A DNA stretch of 64,000 bases from Alloyangia pacifica (GCF_900116195.1 NZ_FOZW01000002.1:124001-188000); one strand, 5' to 3'. Shown: positions 43,693-53,152, counted from the first letter of the stretch. Translations and numbers: made by a program. Notes: a model not told the origin generated them from the letters alone.

Positions 43693-44718
43693 TCAGCCGC
43701 CGCATATTCCCTGCAGCCGCACCCAATCCGCATCGCTGAGCACCTGCACGCTGCCCTCCGCGGCGCGCGGGTCGCCCTCGACCAGCGGCAGCACGGTCTC
43801 GCCGGTGATGTCATGGGCATAGGCATAGGGCGAGCTGCGTAGCTCGATCTTCGCGAAGGCGGCGAGCAGCTCGTCTTCGGGCACCGGCACCTGCGGGCGG
43901 GTGAGCAGGGTCTCGGCGTAGCTCTCCAGCGTGCCGCGCGGCAAGGTGCCGGTGGTCAGCAGCTTGAGGCTGGACCAGAGGCCGGCGTGCCGAAGCAGAT
44001 CGCCAAGCGGGTCCGATTGCTTTGCCCGGAGCGACTCGGCGAGGATGTAGCCCGCTGCCACGTCCGGATCCTCGTAATCCTCGAGCAGATCGCTGCTGAC
44101 GAGGATCAGCCCGCCCGGCAGATGCGCTGTGTCGCGGACCCCGTCGCGCAGGACGACGAGATCGTTGCGGCGGCTCTCGCCGAGGACGCGCGCCGCGAGG
44201 TGGCGCAGCGGGCGGGTCGCCTCGCCGGTGCCGCAGGGCCGCCCCGAGACGCGGGTGATCTGGCCGAGCAGCGCCTGTCCGATCTCGACACGCTTGGCGC
44301 GCGGCACCACCCGCTCGGCGTGGTCGAGCAGCGCGCCGGGCAGCCACAGCAGCGCGCCCGCGGCGACGATGGCGGCGGTGCCGATGACCATCCGCATGCG
44401 CAGTTTTCCGGGCTTGGGACGGCGGCGCTCGATGTCGCGCAGCACGCGGTCGATGGCGTCGATCATCGTCGCCTCGTCCTCGGCCAGTTCCAGGGTCTCG
44501 CCGGGATCACCGTCGGGATGGTAGAGCGCCGGGTTGCGGCCCTTGTTGGCGCGCACCACGGCGGCCATCGACCAATGCGACAGGGCCCGGCCCGAGACAT
44601 CGGAGACGGTCAGAGTGGCGTCGCCCATAGAGAGGATAACCTCGCGCCGCTGCGCATCCGGCTCGGGCCGCCAGAGCGCGGTGGATTCGAGGCGCTGGTA
44701 CTCCTTGAGGGCTGTCAT
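43693..44718 (-). CDS. M48-peptidase-like membrane protein lacking the HExxH zinc motif
   Basis: The 341-aa protein has a soluble N-terminal region (1-105), one membrane helix (about 108-130) and a C-terminal domain resembling the M48 family: LPGGLILVSSDLLEDYEDPD (200-219) then AAGYILAESLRAKQSDPLGD. In active M48 enzymes the equivalent helix has the HExxH pattern; here it is Ala227-Glu-Ser-Leu-Arg231, so zinc binding is lost. The later part (VPEDELLAAFAKIELRSSPY) also follows the family. It is likely a non-catalytic relative. The start at 44718 avoids a leader that overlaps the divergent sulfotransferase gene. Confidence 0.7.
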   Translation of the reverse strand: MTALKEYQRLESTALWRPEPDAQRREVILSMGDATLTVSDVSGRALSHWSMAAVVRANKGRNPALYHPDGDPGETLELAEDEATMIDAIDRVLRDIERRRPKPGKLRMRMVIGTAAIVAAGALLWLPGALLDHAERVVPRAKRVEIGQALLGQITRVSGRPCGTGEATRPLRHLAARVLGESRRNDLVVLRDGVRDTAHLPGGLILVSSDLLEDYEDPDVAAGYILAESLRAKQSDPLGDLLRHAGLWSSLKLLTTGTLPRGTLESYAETLLTRPQVPVPEDELLAAFAKIELRSSPYAYAHDITGETVLPLVEGDPRAAEGSVQVLSDADWVRLQGICGG

Positions 44719-44947
44719 GCTCGGGGTGTGTTCTCGGGGCGTTTCTGGGGCGCTTGGGGTGGCCGGGGCGGCATCTGCTCTGCCTTTTCTCCGCCACTGA
44801 TTAGCAAGCTCGTCGTTCAGGGGCAATCGCTCCCGCGCGCCGCTGGTCGCATGGACCTGCGCAGCCGTGCCACGGTGGCGAAAAAGACGCGGATTGGTCG
44901 GGTGTTGCGGATGTTCCGGCAGCCGCGGCGGCGTTAGTCTCGGACGC

Positions 44948-45595
44948 ATGATCATCTCACCCGGCCGCGCCTACATCTTTGTGCATATCCCCAAGACCGG
45001 GGGCACCTCGCTGGCGCGGGCACTGGAGCAACGCGCGCACCGCGACGACATCCTGATCGGCGACACCCCCAAGGCGCTGAAGCGCAGGGGCCGGCTGAAG
45101 GCGCTGACGCCGCGCGGTCGGCTGTGGAAACATTCGACGCTGGCCGACATCGACGGCATCCTGACGCCCGAGGAGATTGCCGGGATGCGCCGGGTCGCGC
45201 TGGTGCGCAACCCCTGGGACCGGATGGTGAGCTACTACCACTGGCTGCAAGCGCAGGCATTCGATCATCCCGCGGTCGGGCTGGCGCGACAACTCGACTT
45301 CGCCTCCTTCGTCCTGCACCCGCAGACCACGCAAAGCCTGCGTGCCTGGCCGAGCGCCCGCTACCTGCGCGACGCGCGCGGGGCCGATCGCGGTGACATC
45401 TGGCTGCGTCTCGAACATCTCGAGGAAGATTTGCCGCCGCTCGAGGCGCATCTCGGGTTTCGCCTCGCGCTGGGGCATGAGAACCGCTCCGAGCGGCAAG
45501 GCGACTACAGGGCGTACTACAACGAGAGCGTCTCGCGCCACGTGGCAGAGATCTGCGCCGAGGACATCGGCCGTTTCGGCTATTGTTTCGGCTAA
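44948..45595 (+). CDS. Sulfotransferase family protein
   Basis: The 215-aa protein carries YIFVHIPKTGGTSLARAL (5'-phosphosulfate-binding loop, about 8-25) and RRVALVRNPWDRMVSYYHWL (3'-phosphate-binding, about 78-97), the two hallmarks of carbohydrate-type PAPS sulfotransferases. Length is short but complete for this family. Start at 44948 is where homologous N-termini begin. It is divergent from the M48-like gene (230 bp apart). The acceptor is unknown, probably a surface glycan or lipid. Confidence 0.83.
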   Translation: MIISPGRAYIFVHIPKTGGTSLARALEQRAHRDDILIGDTPKALKRRGRLKALTPRGRLWKHSTLADIDGILTPEEIAGMRRVALVRNPWDRMVSYYHWLQAQAFDHPAVGLARQLDFASFVLHPQTTQSLRAWPSARYLRDARGADRGDIWLRLEHLEEDLPPLEAHLGFRLALGHENRSERQGDYRAYYNESVSRHVAEICAEDIGRFGYCFG

Positions 45596-45913
45596 CGCGC
45601 CGGCGCTTTGTGGAGTTTTCGGCCATGGGACAAAATTTATGTCCTCTTAAGGGCGGTTAACTATTTCGTTAACCATTTCTTAAGAACTTGGCGATTTGAC
45701 TGCTGGCACGGTCGCGACCTCGTTTACTGGCGGCCGTGCCAGGGGGTGAACCGCTCCTATGATCGTTTCCGTTTTCTGTATGCTGGCAAGCATTTGATCT
45801 TGGATCGGGTACACCCTCTGGCGCTTTTTCCCTGCCGCCGATGCCCCGCTGCAAAACCTGCCGTCTTGGCCGATCTCCTTGGCTGTCGCAAAGGGTCGGG
45901 ACGTGGTTCAATC
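45596..45913. other. Intergenic region, AT-rich, with one inverted repeat
   Basis: The 318-bp gap between two convergent genes contains CTGGCACGG (45703-45711) and CCGTGCCAG (45734-45742), a 9-bp perfect inverted repeat with a 22-nt loop. The 80 bp before it are AT-rich. No gene is seen. Confidence 0.55.
45703..45742. repeat. 9-bp inverted repeat between convergent genes
   Basis: CTGGCACGG and CCGTGCCAG pair perfectly with a 22-nt loop. It may be a terminator or a small insertion remnant. Confidence 0.45.
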
Positions 45914-46555
45914 TCATCGGATCGGGTCGAGCAAGGCATTCCCAAGGCGGCAATCCTTAACCACGTCCTGGCCGCAGGGCACGGGCTCCAGTTCCTTGGA
46001 GAGGCACAGTCGCGCCTCCTGGATGCGGCCCGATTGGCAGGTGATGGTCAGCATGTCCGGCTCCCAGCCGGGATTGGCCTGCAAGAAGGCCTCCTCGATC
46101 ACCGTCGCTGGCAGGGTGACCGGATCCTCGAGCCGGCGCAGGACCTCGGGTCGGGACACGCTCTCGTAGGCGCGGCGGGCGAGGGCGAAATAGTCCTGCG
46201 CGGACAGCCCGGCGCAGACGCCGTGTTTCTTCCACTGGTACCAGGCCAGCCCCGGCGTACCCATGATGTCGGCCATGGCGGCGGTCTCCTTGCGGCTCGG
46301 CGGGCGGGCGGTGGAGTCGCAATAGGAGGGGTAGCCGCGGGTATACTGCGGCCAGAGCCCGTGCAGCACCCAGCCGAGCGCGCGCTCGCATTGCGGCGAG
46401 TTCCGCGCCTCGCCCTCGAGCGCGCACCAGGTCGGCGACCAGCTCAGCGACAGCACGTAATAGTCGAAAGCGCCGGCGCGCTCGCCCTCGGCGCGGGCGG
46501 AGGGAGCCAGCGGGCAAAGGATGACGCAGGTGAGCAGGATCGGCAGCCAGCGCAT
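45914..46555 (-). CDS. Ribonuclease T2 family protein, periplasmic
   Basis: The 213-aa protein has a signal peptide (1-22, ending PSARA) and both conserved active-site segments: CAS I in WVLHGLWPQYTRGYP and CAS II in WYQWKKHGVCAGLS, giving two His, a Glu-equivalent position replaced by Gln (WYQWKKHG) and a Lys. YVLSLSWSPTWC and two further Cys fit disulfides of the fold. It would cleave RNA non-specifically in the periplasm. The Gln in place of the usual Glu of FWxHEWxKHG is notable. Confidence 0.83.
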   Translation of the reverse strand: MRWLPILLTCVILCPLAPSARAEGERAGAFDYYVLSLSWSPTWCALEGEARNSPQCERALGWVLHGLWPQYTRGYPSYCDSTARPPSRKETAAMADIMGTPGLAWYQWKKHGVCAGLSAQDYFALARRAYESVSRPEVLRRLEDPVTLPATVIEEAFLQANPGWEPDMLTITCQSGRIQEARLCLSKELEPVPCGQDVVKDCRLGNALLDPIR

Positions 46556-46697
46556 TTTCTCTTTCCTCTTGGGTTCGCCGCGACTATATAGGCCCGAAGT
46601 TCCCCGACAACGGTAACCCGTCCTGGAGAAGTAATCCGGGACCTCCCGAGGCCAACGCCTTGGGGGAGGGGAGAAGATTTACGTAAGGAGATGATCC

Positions 46698-47474
46698 ATG
46701 GCAAAACTGCTGCATCCCAAGGCGACCGCTGTCTGGCTCGTCGACAACACCACTCTTACCTTCAAGCAGATTGCCGACTTCACCGGCATGCACGAACTGG
46801 AAATCCAGGGCATCGCCGACGGTGACGTTGCTGGCGGCGTGAAGGGCTTCGACCCCGTGGCCAACAACCAGATCGAGCAGATCGAGATCGACAAGGCCGA
46901 GAAGAACCCCCTCGCCAAGCTGAAGCTGAAGTACAACCCCGCCGCCGTCGACGAGGACAAGCGCCGTGGCCCGCGCTACACCCCGCTGTCGAAGCGCCAG
47001 GACCGTCCGAACGCCATCCTGTGGCTGGTGAAGTTCCACCCTGAGCTCAGCGACGGCCAGATCTCCAAGCTGGTGGGCACCACCAAGCCGACGATCCAGT
47101 CGATCCGCGAGCGCACCCACTGGAACATCCAGAACATGCAGCCGATCGATCCGGTCGCGCTGGGTCTTTGCCGCCAGTCCGAGCTTGATGCCGCCGTGGC
47201 CAAGGCCGCGAAGAACCGCGACGAGGTGATGACCGACGACGAGCGCCGCAAGCTGGTGTCGACCGAGCAGAGCCTCGGCATGGACAGCCACGAGCCGCGC
47301 CTGCCTTCGGCGATCGAAGGCCTCGAGACCTTCTCGCTCTCCGATCCGCGCGGCGAGGACGACGAGGAAGAAGACAAGGGCCCGAGCGATTTCTCGGACG
47401 CCGACAGCTTCTTCAACCTGCCGTCCAGCGACGAGGATGACGACGAGGACGACAGCGACGATCCGCGCGGCTGA
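46698..47474 (+). CDS. trcR: DUF1013 cell-cycle transcriptional regulator, TrcR-like
   Basis: The 258-aa protein begins MAKLLHPKATAVWLVDNTTL and contains two helix-turn-helix-like blocks (LTFKQIADFTGMHELEIQGI and LSDGQISKLVGTTKPTIQSI) and the RRGPRYTPLSKRQDRPNAIL linker, all typical of the conserved alphaproteobacterial DUF1013 family named TrcR. The C-terminal 50 residues are strongly acidic (Asp/Glu/Ser-rich). AAGGAGATG precedes the ATG. A strong terminator follows. It is monocistronic. Confidence 0.85.
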   Translation: MAKLLHPKATAVWLVDNTTLTFKQIADFTGMHELEIQGIADGDVAGGVKGFDPVANNQIEQIEIDKAEKNPLAKLKLKYNPAAVDEDKRRGPRYTPLSKRQDRPNAILWLVKFHPELSDGQISKLVGTTKPTIQSIRERTHWNIQNMQPIDPVALGLCRQSELDAAVAKAAKNRDEVMTDDERRKLVSTEQSLGMDSHEPRLPSAIEGLETFSLSDPRGEDDEEEDKGPSDFSDADSFFNLPSSDEDDDEDDSDDPRG

Positions 47475-47547
47475 CCCCGCGCGCCTGCGCGGCAGGGGCG
47501 GGTCCGCCCGCACGCAGCGCGGGTCGCCACGATCGTCTGAAAACATG

Positions 47548-47583
47548 GGGCCTGCCGGGGATATCCGGCAGGCCCTTTCTTTT
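47548..47583 (+). terminator. Strong intrinsic terminator after trcR
   Basis: GGGCCTGCCGG (47548-47558) pairs with CCGGCAGGCCC (47565-47575) around 6 nt, followed by TTTCTTTT. Confidence 0.92.
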
Positions 47584-48096
47584 GCGCCAGGCGCTGTTCA
47601 CTGGGCGCTTGCGGGACGTTGATGCCGCTTGGTCACGTGTCTCGGCATGTTTGCATGGACATGGGGCTATCCGAATCTTGCCGGCCGCATCCTGCTGGGC
47701 ATTCGGCCTCGGTCGGAGCTGGTCACAGGGCCGCTGTCGTGGCCCCGGTCAGAGCTCCCGTGGACGCCGAGTTGTTGGGCGCAGTCCCGAGTGTCGGCGG
47801 CCGGGCGGCATGTCCACCCCTCCGTTTGACGGGATCGGAGCCTCTGACCGGCTCTCTCGTTCCGGTCACACCGGGCTCGGGCCGACTTGGCTTTCGGAAC
47901 GCCGGCAAGCGCGCGATGTACCGCGCGTCGGGGGGCGTTCCGTCATCACAGACGCGGAGCATAGCCATCGGGAAAGGGTGTGTTGCCCGCATCTCTTGAC
48001 CCCCCGTGTTCCGCGGGGCCAGCGATAGCGCGCACCGTGAGCTGACCGCGGGAGAGCCCGGAGGGTCGCGCGGCGGACAACCCGCCGCGCGCGTCC
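47584..48096. other. Non-coding or decayed region, no gene seen
   Basis: The 513-bp gap between the trcR terminator and the convergent pit gene has frames on both strands, but none has a ribosome-binding site or natural amino-acid usage. No repeats or RNA genes were recognised. Confidence 0.5.
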
Positions 48097-49572
48097 TCAG
48101 AAGCCGATGGTGCGCAGCAGCAGGAAGCAGCCTGCGGACAGCAGGGCGGCGGCGGGCACCGTGATCACCCAGGCCGCGACGATGGTCATGAAGTGCGAGC
48201 GGCGCACGAGCTTGCGGCGTGTGCGTTCCTGGCGGGGAATGCTCACCGCGGGGCGGTTCAGGTGGATCTTGCGGGCGCGGCGCTCGGAGTGCCATTCGCG
48301 GAAGAAGCCGACGCCGAACACGCCGCCGACGGCGATATGGGTCGAGCTGACCGGCAGGCCCAGCCAGGAGGCGGCAATCACCGTCACCGCCGCCGAGAGT
48401 GCGACGCAATAGGCGCGCATCGGGTTCAGCTTGGTGATCTGGTTGCCCACCATGCCGATCAGCTTCGGCCCGAAGAGCACGAGGCCGAAGGAAATCCCCA
48501 GCGCGCCGATCACCATGACCCAGAGCGGGATCGAGACCTCGCCGGCGACGCTTGCGGATTGCTGCACGTAGACGATGGCGGCGAGCGGACCCACGGCGTT
48601 GGCCACGTCGTTCGCCCCGTGGGCGAAGGACAGCAGCGCCGCCGAGACCACCAGCGGCAGGCGGAAAAGGGCCTTGAGAGAGCGGGTCCGGTTCTCCAGC
48701 CCCTCGGACTGGCGGCGGATGAAGGGCACCGAGATGAGGCCGATCACCACGCCGGCCACGGCGCCGATGAACAGCGCGGTCGCGAAGTCGATCTTCACGA
48801 GCTTCTTCAGGCCCTTAAGCGACAGATAGGCGGCGAAGGCGGCGGCCATGATGCCGATCAACACCGGCACCCAGGTCCGCGCGGCGGCGATCTTGTCCTC
48901 GACGTAGATCACCCGCCACTTGATGAAGGCCAGCATCGCGGCGGCGATCAAGCCACCGAGCAGCGGCGAGATCACCCAGCTGGCGGCGATGGCCCCCATG
49001 GTGGGCCAGTTCACCGTGCCGAGCCCGGCTGCGATGATGCCGGCGCCCATCACGCCGCCAACCACCGAATGGGTGGTGGAAACGGGCGCGCCGAGCCAGG
49101 TCGCGATGTTCACCCAGATCGAGGCCGCCAGCAGCGCCGCCATCATGGCGCGCACGAAGATCGCCGTGTCCGCCAGCCCTGCAGGATCGATGATCCCTTT
49201 CGAGATGGTCGACACCACGTCGCCCCCGGCGATCAGCGCCCCGGCGGTCTCGAAGACCGCGGCGATGGCGATCGCCCCCAGCAGCGACAGTGCCTTGGCC
49301 CCCACGGCGGGCCCCATGTTGTTGGCCACGTCGTTTGCGCCGATGTTGAGCGCCATGTAGGCGCCGAAGGCGGCCGCCACGACGACAGCGAGGCTCTGGA
49401 CCTCACCGCCGGTGAAGATGGCCGCGGCCACGGCCGCGAGCGAGACGAAGACAAGGCTGACGCCCACGCCGACGAGCGGCCGCGACGCGTACATGGTGGC
49501 CTCTTCCAGACGCGTCAGACGGTTCAGGTCCTTGTCGAGCGTCTTCCACTCAGTCGTGGTGTCATCAGTCAC
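48097..49572 (-). CDS. Inorganic phosphate transporter, PiT family
   Basis: The 491-aa permease has about ten to twelve membrane helices and the duplicated PiT signature GANDVANNMGPAVGAKALS (near residue 78) and FAHGANDVANAVGPLAAIV (near residue 345), with THSVVGG and SSTHIAVGG repeats. It imports phosphate by proton or sodium symport. GTG start at 49572 with AAGGAA 7 nt upstream; the frame continues upstream into the NUDIX gene but is not credible. It follows the NUDIX gene by 59 nt. Confidence 0.9.
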   Translation of the reverse strand: MTDDTTTEWKTLDKDLNRLTRLEEATMYASRPLVGVGVSLVFVSLAAVAAAIFTGGEVQSLAVVVAAAFGAYMALNIGANDVANNMGPAVGAKALSLLGAIAIAAVFETAGALIAGGDVVSTISKGIIDPAGLADTAIFVRAMMAALLAASIWVNIATWLGAPVSTTHSVVGGVMGAGIIAAGLGTVNWPTMGAIAASWVISPLLGGLIAAAMLAFIKWRVIYVEDKIAAARTWVPVLIGIMAAAFAAYLSLKGLKKLVKIDFATALFIGAVAGVVIGLISVPFIRRQSEGLENRTRSLKALFRLPLVVSAALLSFAHGANDVANAVGPLAAIVYVQQSASVAGEVSIPLWVMVIGALGISFGLVLFGPKLIGMVGNQITKLNPMRAYCVALSAAVTVIAASWLGLPVSSTHIAVGGVFGVGFFREWHSERRARKIHLNRPAVSIPRQERTRRKLVRRSHFMTIVAAWVITVPAAALLSAGCFLLLRTIGF

Positions 49573-49631
49573 TGTGAGTTTCCTTGAAGTCCTGTGGTCC
49601 GTCCGGCGCTGGCAGTGCGCCGCGGGCCCGC

Positions 49632-50114
49632 TCAGGGTTGGCGCGCGTTCGCGAGCAGGGCAGGGAAGTCGGCGAGGATCGTTTTGAGCTGCTCCTCGTC
49701 GACGGCCTCCGCGGCGTCGGCCGGGGCCATCCACTTGCGTTCGCGCGACTGCATGTCGGGGTAGCTGTCCAGCAGCTTCTCGACCTCCACGGCGTAGACA
49801 TCCACGTCGGTGGTCACCGGCAGCTGGTCGTTGACGATCTTCTTGTAGCGATATTGTCCGATGCGGATCGGGCGCTGGCCGCGGTGCTTGACCCCGGCTT
49901 CCTCCCAGGCTTCCTGCAGCGCGGTTCCGGCGCCATCGGTGCCACTCATCGGCCAGCCCTTGGGCAGAATCCAGCGGTGCGCGCCGTGGGTGGAGGTGAT
50001 CAGCAGGACCTCCGGACCGTCGTCGGCCGAGCGGTGACACAGCGCGGCGATCTGGACGCGGGCAGGCCTGCCCAGAAGCGGCGCAAGATAGCTATTCCAC
50101 AGACGGCTGAACAT
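49632..50114 (-). CDS. NUDIX hydrolase, DIPP-like
   Basis: The 160-aa protein has the NUDIX region RWILPKGWPMSGTDGAGTAL then QEAWEEAGV (about 47-75). The canonical Gx5Ex7REUxEExGU is partly changed: the first Glu is Thr and the Arg is Gln, a variant seen in DIPP/Aps-type NUDIX proteins of this group. It would cleave diphosphate links in diphosphoinositol- or dinucleotide-like substrates. It is upstream of the phosphate transporter on the same strand, perhaps co-transcribed. Confidence 0.85.
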   Translation of the reverse strand: MFSRLWNSYLAPLLGRPARVQIAALCHRSADDGPEVLLITSTHGAHRWILPKGWPMSGTDGAGTALQEAWEEAGVKHRGQRPIRIGQYRYKKIVNDQLPVTTDVDVYAVEVEKLLDSYPDMQSRERKWMAPADAAEAVDEEQLKTILADFPALLANARQP

Positions 50115-51266
50115 GGGCTCACCGGGCTTCGACAGGGACGGATCGGGGGCGTGTATCGCATCGCGCGCAGGATCTCAACCCGGCGGTGGGCTGTCGCAGG
50201 GTCAGGCGGTCTCGCAAAGTCGCCGGCAGCAGACGGCACGCCGGGCTAGGCGCCGCGCCGCACGAGGTGCCCGGCGGTACGGTTGGCGATTGCGCCGGTC
50301 AGCTCCGAACGTGTCGGCAGCTCCCAAACGATGGCGATGCTCATCCCCGTCATCGCGAGGGTGCGCCTGCCGCCTTGGCGCGCGAGCATGGCATCGAGAG
50401 TGCCGAGAGTTGCCGGTTGCCGATGACATCCGGATGGCCTTGCATGGGGCGGGCCGGGGGGGCTGCACGGTCGGCGCGCAGGCAAGACTTCGTCGAAGCT
50501 GCCGCGGCCGCTTGCCGTGCGCTCGGAACCGCGGCGCGGGCGCGGGCCGTCTCCATGACCCTCGGTGTACTGAGCTGCCGGGCCCATCGCCCATGTCCGA
50601 GCCAGGCGGTCGCCCCGCTCGGCAGGAGACCGGCGTCAGCCTGCCGCGGCCACAACTCGGCGAGATCGGCTTCGGCCTTTTCGGCGCCTTGGCGGCTGCT
50701 GCTGCCCCTATCGGTGCCCGGACCTTCGGTGCGCCCACACCAGCCTGCCCCGGTCGGCAGGGTGTCCAAACCGAGTACCGGCGTCATGGCGCCCTGTCAT
50801 CAGTGTCTCGAGAGAGCGTCGGCCTGCGGGGCCGCTGCAGCGCATTGCCTCGAGGCGGAGGCAAGGCGGGGCCACCGGGGGCAGCCGAAGGTCGACGGCG
50901 GCCCGCGGCCGAGTTTTTCGCGCAAGGCACTGTTGCCCGTACCGAAAAGCGCCTGGCCGACGCAGACCTCCCCGAGCTCGGCGGTCGCGAAGCGGGCCAG
51001 CTGGTCATCGGGGCGCGGCCCATGGCGCGCCCGGGCCAGAGGCGTGCGGGCCGACCGCAGAGGGACTGTCCGTGCGGCGCTGGCTGGTGCCACCGCAGGC
51101 ACGCCGCCGCGGATGCAGCTCGATGCCGTCGCCGCGGCGGCGGTCGGAGGGGAGCCGGAAGCGGTGATCGAGGCACGCGCGATCCTCTTCATGCGCAAGT
51201 TTCTTGGCCGCAGTCCCGCTCCGGCCTTGCGTTTCGCGCGGGGCCGTTCGCCTGGCGCGGCGCGGT
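50115..51266. other. Decayed or non-coding region, no gene supported
   Basis: This 1.15-kb GC-rich stretch lies between the NUDIX gene and the permease gene. Open frames exist on both strands but are rich in Arg, Pro and Ala and lack starts with SD sequences. The most gene-like piece is on the minus strand, ending at 50246 with LAMTGMSIAIVWELPTRSEL, but it has no support beyond composition. Confidence 0.45.
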
Positions 51267-52454
51267 TCACTCGACCGGCGCGCCGAAGACCGCGATCACC
51301 AGTCCCAGCAGCGCCAGCGCTTCGAAGGCCAGCGCCCGCCCGCGCTGGCCCTGCGCCCGTGCCCCCATCGCAGCGATGCCGGACTGCAGTGCGTAATAGA
51401 GCGCGAAGGCACGGCTGGCGAAGGCGATGATCTCGAAGACATCCAGCATCCACGTCAGGACCAGCCCAAGGCCGACCAGCAGCGCGTAGGCCGTGCGCAC
51501 CCGGATGCGGCGGCGGGTCAACTCCTCCACCAGCCCACCCGCGCCACCGGTGTCGGCCACCGCCGCGCTGAACTGCGCCGCAAGCGCCGCGGCGGTGAGC
51601 ATCAAGGGCAGGATCGGCGCCACCAGCCCCATCAACCCGATGATCGCCGTCTCGCTGGCGTCGCCGGTGCCCGGGGGGAAGACATAGGCGATGAGCCCGA
51701 TATAGGCCATGTAGATGCCTGCCGAGAGCCCCTGTGCGAGCTTCATCGCGCGGATGCGGGTGGGCGCGGTGTACTCGGCGCCGAGATAGCGGGTGGTCTC
51801 GAACCCCTGCACGGTGACGATGAGGCCGAAGCCCAGCGTCAGCGCCGCCCAGCCCGACAGGGTCGGCGGGTTGGCAAGCAGCGCCCCGTCTCCGGCCTTG
51901 TCGCTGAAGAAGACCGCCAGCCCCGCCAGCAGCCCGGCGGTGATTGCCAGTTTCAACCCCACGGCGATCTGCTCCAGCCGCTCCAGCGCCGAGAAGCCGC
52001 GCGTCCATCCGACGCCGAGCACCAGCAGGAACATCGCCGAGGTCAGCAGCTTGGCATGCAGCGGATCGTTCCAGGGAGTCAGCCGGGTGCCGAAGGCGCC
52101 GAAGAGGTTGAGGTAATAGGCCACCGAGATCACGTAGGCGAAGGCCAGCGCCCAGGAGGCGCCGGTCTCCAGCCGCTCCTCGGCGGCGCTGCGCGTGCCC
52201 TGCGCCCGGCGCGCGATATTGGCGCGCACCGCCGCGCCGAAGAGCCAGGCGCCAAGGCAGAGCGCCGCCATCACCACCGGCGCCCAGATGCCGTAGGCGG
52301 CCTCGAGGATTGGTCCGAGAACGAGAAAACCGCTGCCGATGATCGAGGCGAGCGGGGTCACCGTGGCGCGCCAGAGCCGGGCGCGGGACAGCCGGGGCCA
52401 GAGCAGCAGGAGCGCGGTGCCGAGTGTGGCGCCGAGGATCAGGGCAGTCATCAT
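51267..52454 (-). CDS. APC-superfamily amino acid/polyamine permease
   Basis: The 395-aa protein has about eleven membrane helices. The N-terminal VTPLASIIGSGFLVLGPILE (about 33-52) fits the APC first-helix GxG motif, and FETTRYLGAEYTAPTRIRAM (about 218-237) matches the conserved helix 6/loop region. It would import or exchange amino acids or related amines. ATG at 52454; an alternative Met follows directly. Divergent from ybgC by about 118 bp. Confidence 0.8.
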   Translation of the reverse strand: MMTALILGATLGTALLLLWPRLSRARLWRATVTPLASIIGSGFLVLGPILEAAYGIWAPVVMAALCLGAWLFGAAVRANIARRAQGTRSAAEERLETGASWALAFAYVISVAYYLNLFGAFGTRLTPWNDPLHAKLLTSAMFLLVLGVGWTRGFSALERLEQIAVGLKLAITAGLLAGLAVFFSDKAGDGALLANPPTLSGWAALTLGFGLIVTVQGFETTRYLGAEYTAPTRIRAMKLAQGLSAGIYMAYIGLIAYVFPPGTGDASETAIIGLMGLVAPILPLMLTAAALAAQFSAAVADTGGAGGLVEELTRRRIRVRTAYALLVGLGLVLTWMLDVFEIIAFASRAFALYYALQSGIAAMGARAQGQRGRALAFEALALLGLVIAVFGAPVE

Positions 52455-52572
52455 GCAGGCAGGCTAATCCCGTGCCGTGCCAAAGGAAATGCGACATCGC
52501 GGGCCGTGTCGCGGGCTTGCGGGAGGGGCGGGGCCGCACTAGGGTCGCGCCGCAGTCAGAAGGGAGCAGCGC

Positions 52573-52962
52573 ATGGCCCACGAGTTTCCGGTGCGTGTCT
52601 ACTACGAGGACACCGACATGGCGGGGATCGTCTACCACGCCAACTACCTCAAGTATATCGAGCGCGCCCGCTCCGACTGGGTGCGCGCCCGCGGCATCGA
52701 CCAGAATGCGCTGCGCGAGGTCGAGGGCATCGTCTTTGTGGTGCGCCGGATCGAGGCGGACTATCTTGCCCCGGCGCGTTTCGACGAGGAACTCGTGGTC
52801 CGCACCGAGGTGAAATCGGTTTCCGGCGTGCGGCTGGGGCTGGTGCAGGAGGTGCAGCGCGGCGGCAAGCCGCTGTTCCGCGCCGAGGTGACGCTGGTGG
52901 CGATCACCTCCGACGGCCATCCGGCGCGCCTGCCGGCCGCGATCCGCCAGCAGATGCACTGA
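52573..52962 (+). CDS. ybgC: Tol-Pal system-associated acyl-CoA thioesterase
   Basis: The 129-aa hot-dog-fold thioesterase has VYYEDTDMAGIVYHANYLKYIERARSDW (split: the key residues are Asp in DTD and the Tyr-His of VYHANY). Length and position before tolQ are standard. AGAAGGGAGCAGC precedes the ATG. It hydrolyses short or malonyl-type acyl-CoAs in vitro; the cellular role is linked to phospholipid metabolism and the Tol complex. tolQ starts 318 bp downstream. Confidence 0.93.
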   Translation: MAHEFPVRVYYEDTDMAGIVYHANYLKYIERARSDWVRARGIDQNALREVEGIVFVVRRIEADYLAPARFDEELVVRTEVKSVSGVRLGLVQEVQRGGKPLFRAEVTLVAITSDGHPARLPAAIRQQMH

Positions 52963-52979
52963 GCCCGGACACCCGGCCG

Positions 52980-53017
52980 GCGTCCGGGGCTTCTTCTCTT
53001 TCCAAATACGCATTTGG
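52980..53017 (+). repeat. Dispersed intergenic element, copy D
   Basis: TTCTTCTCTTTCCAAATACG matches the core of copies A-C, but the GGGAG part is replaced by ATTTGGCC. Confidence 0.4.
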
Positions 53018-53123
53018 CCCCGCCGGGCCATGTCGGACTGGCAGGGCGACGCGGGAAGCGACGGCCTTGGCGGCGCTCGTTCCGGCGCGGCGCCGCGGCT
53101 TCAGCGCTGCGCCGCGCCGTTGA

Positions 53124-53152
53124 CCCCGCGGAAATGGGCGATTTCCCGCGGG
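53124..53152. other. Hairpin upstream of tolQ
   Basis: CCCGCGGAAA pairs with TTTCCCGCGGG (one bulged G) around a 7-nt loop. It might be a terminator for ybgC or an RNA element in the tol leader; no T run follows. Confidence 0.4.

Noticed and set aside
47582-48028. 148-codon plus-strand frame after trcR
   Set aside because: It begins inside the terminator, lacks a ribosome-binding site and has Arg/Gly/Ser-rich composition with no recognisable motif.
48097-50040. N-terminal extension of the PiT permease into the NUDIX gene
   Set aside because: The extra part overlaps the NUDIX gene in another frame and reads as low-quality sequence; GTG at 49572 has a good SD sequence.
50800-53031. 743-codon minus-strand frame across the permease gene
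   Set aside because: It is out of frame with the clear APC permease and has unnatural composition; it is long only because stops are rare in GC-rich DNA.
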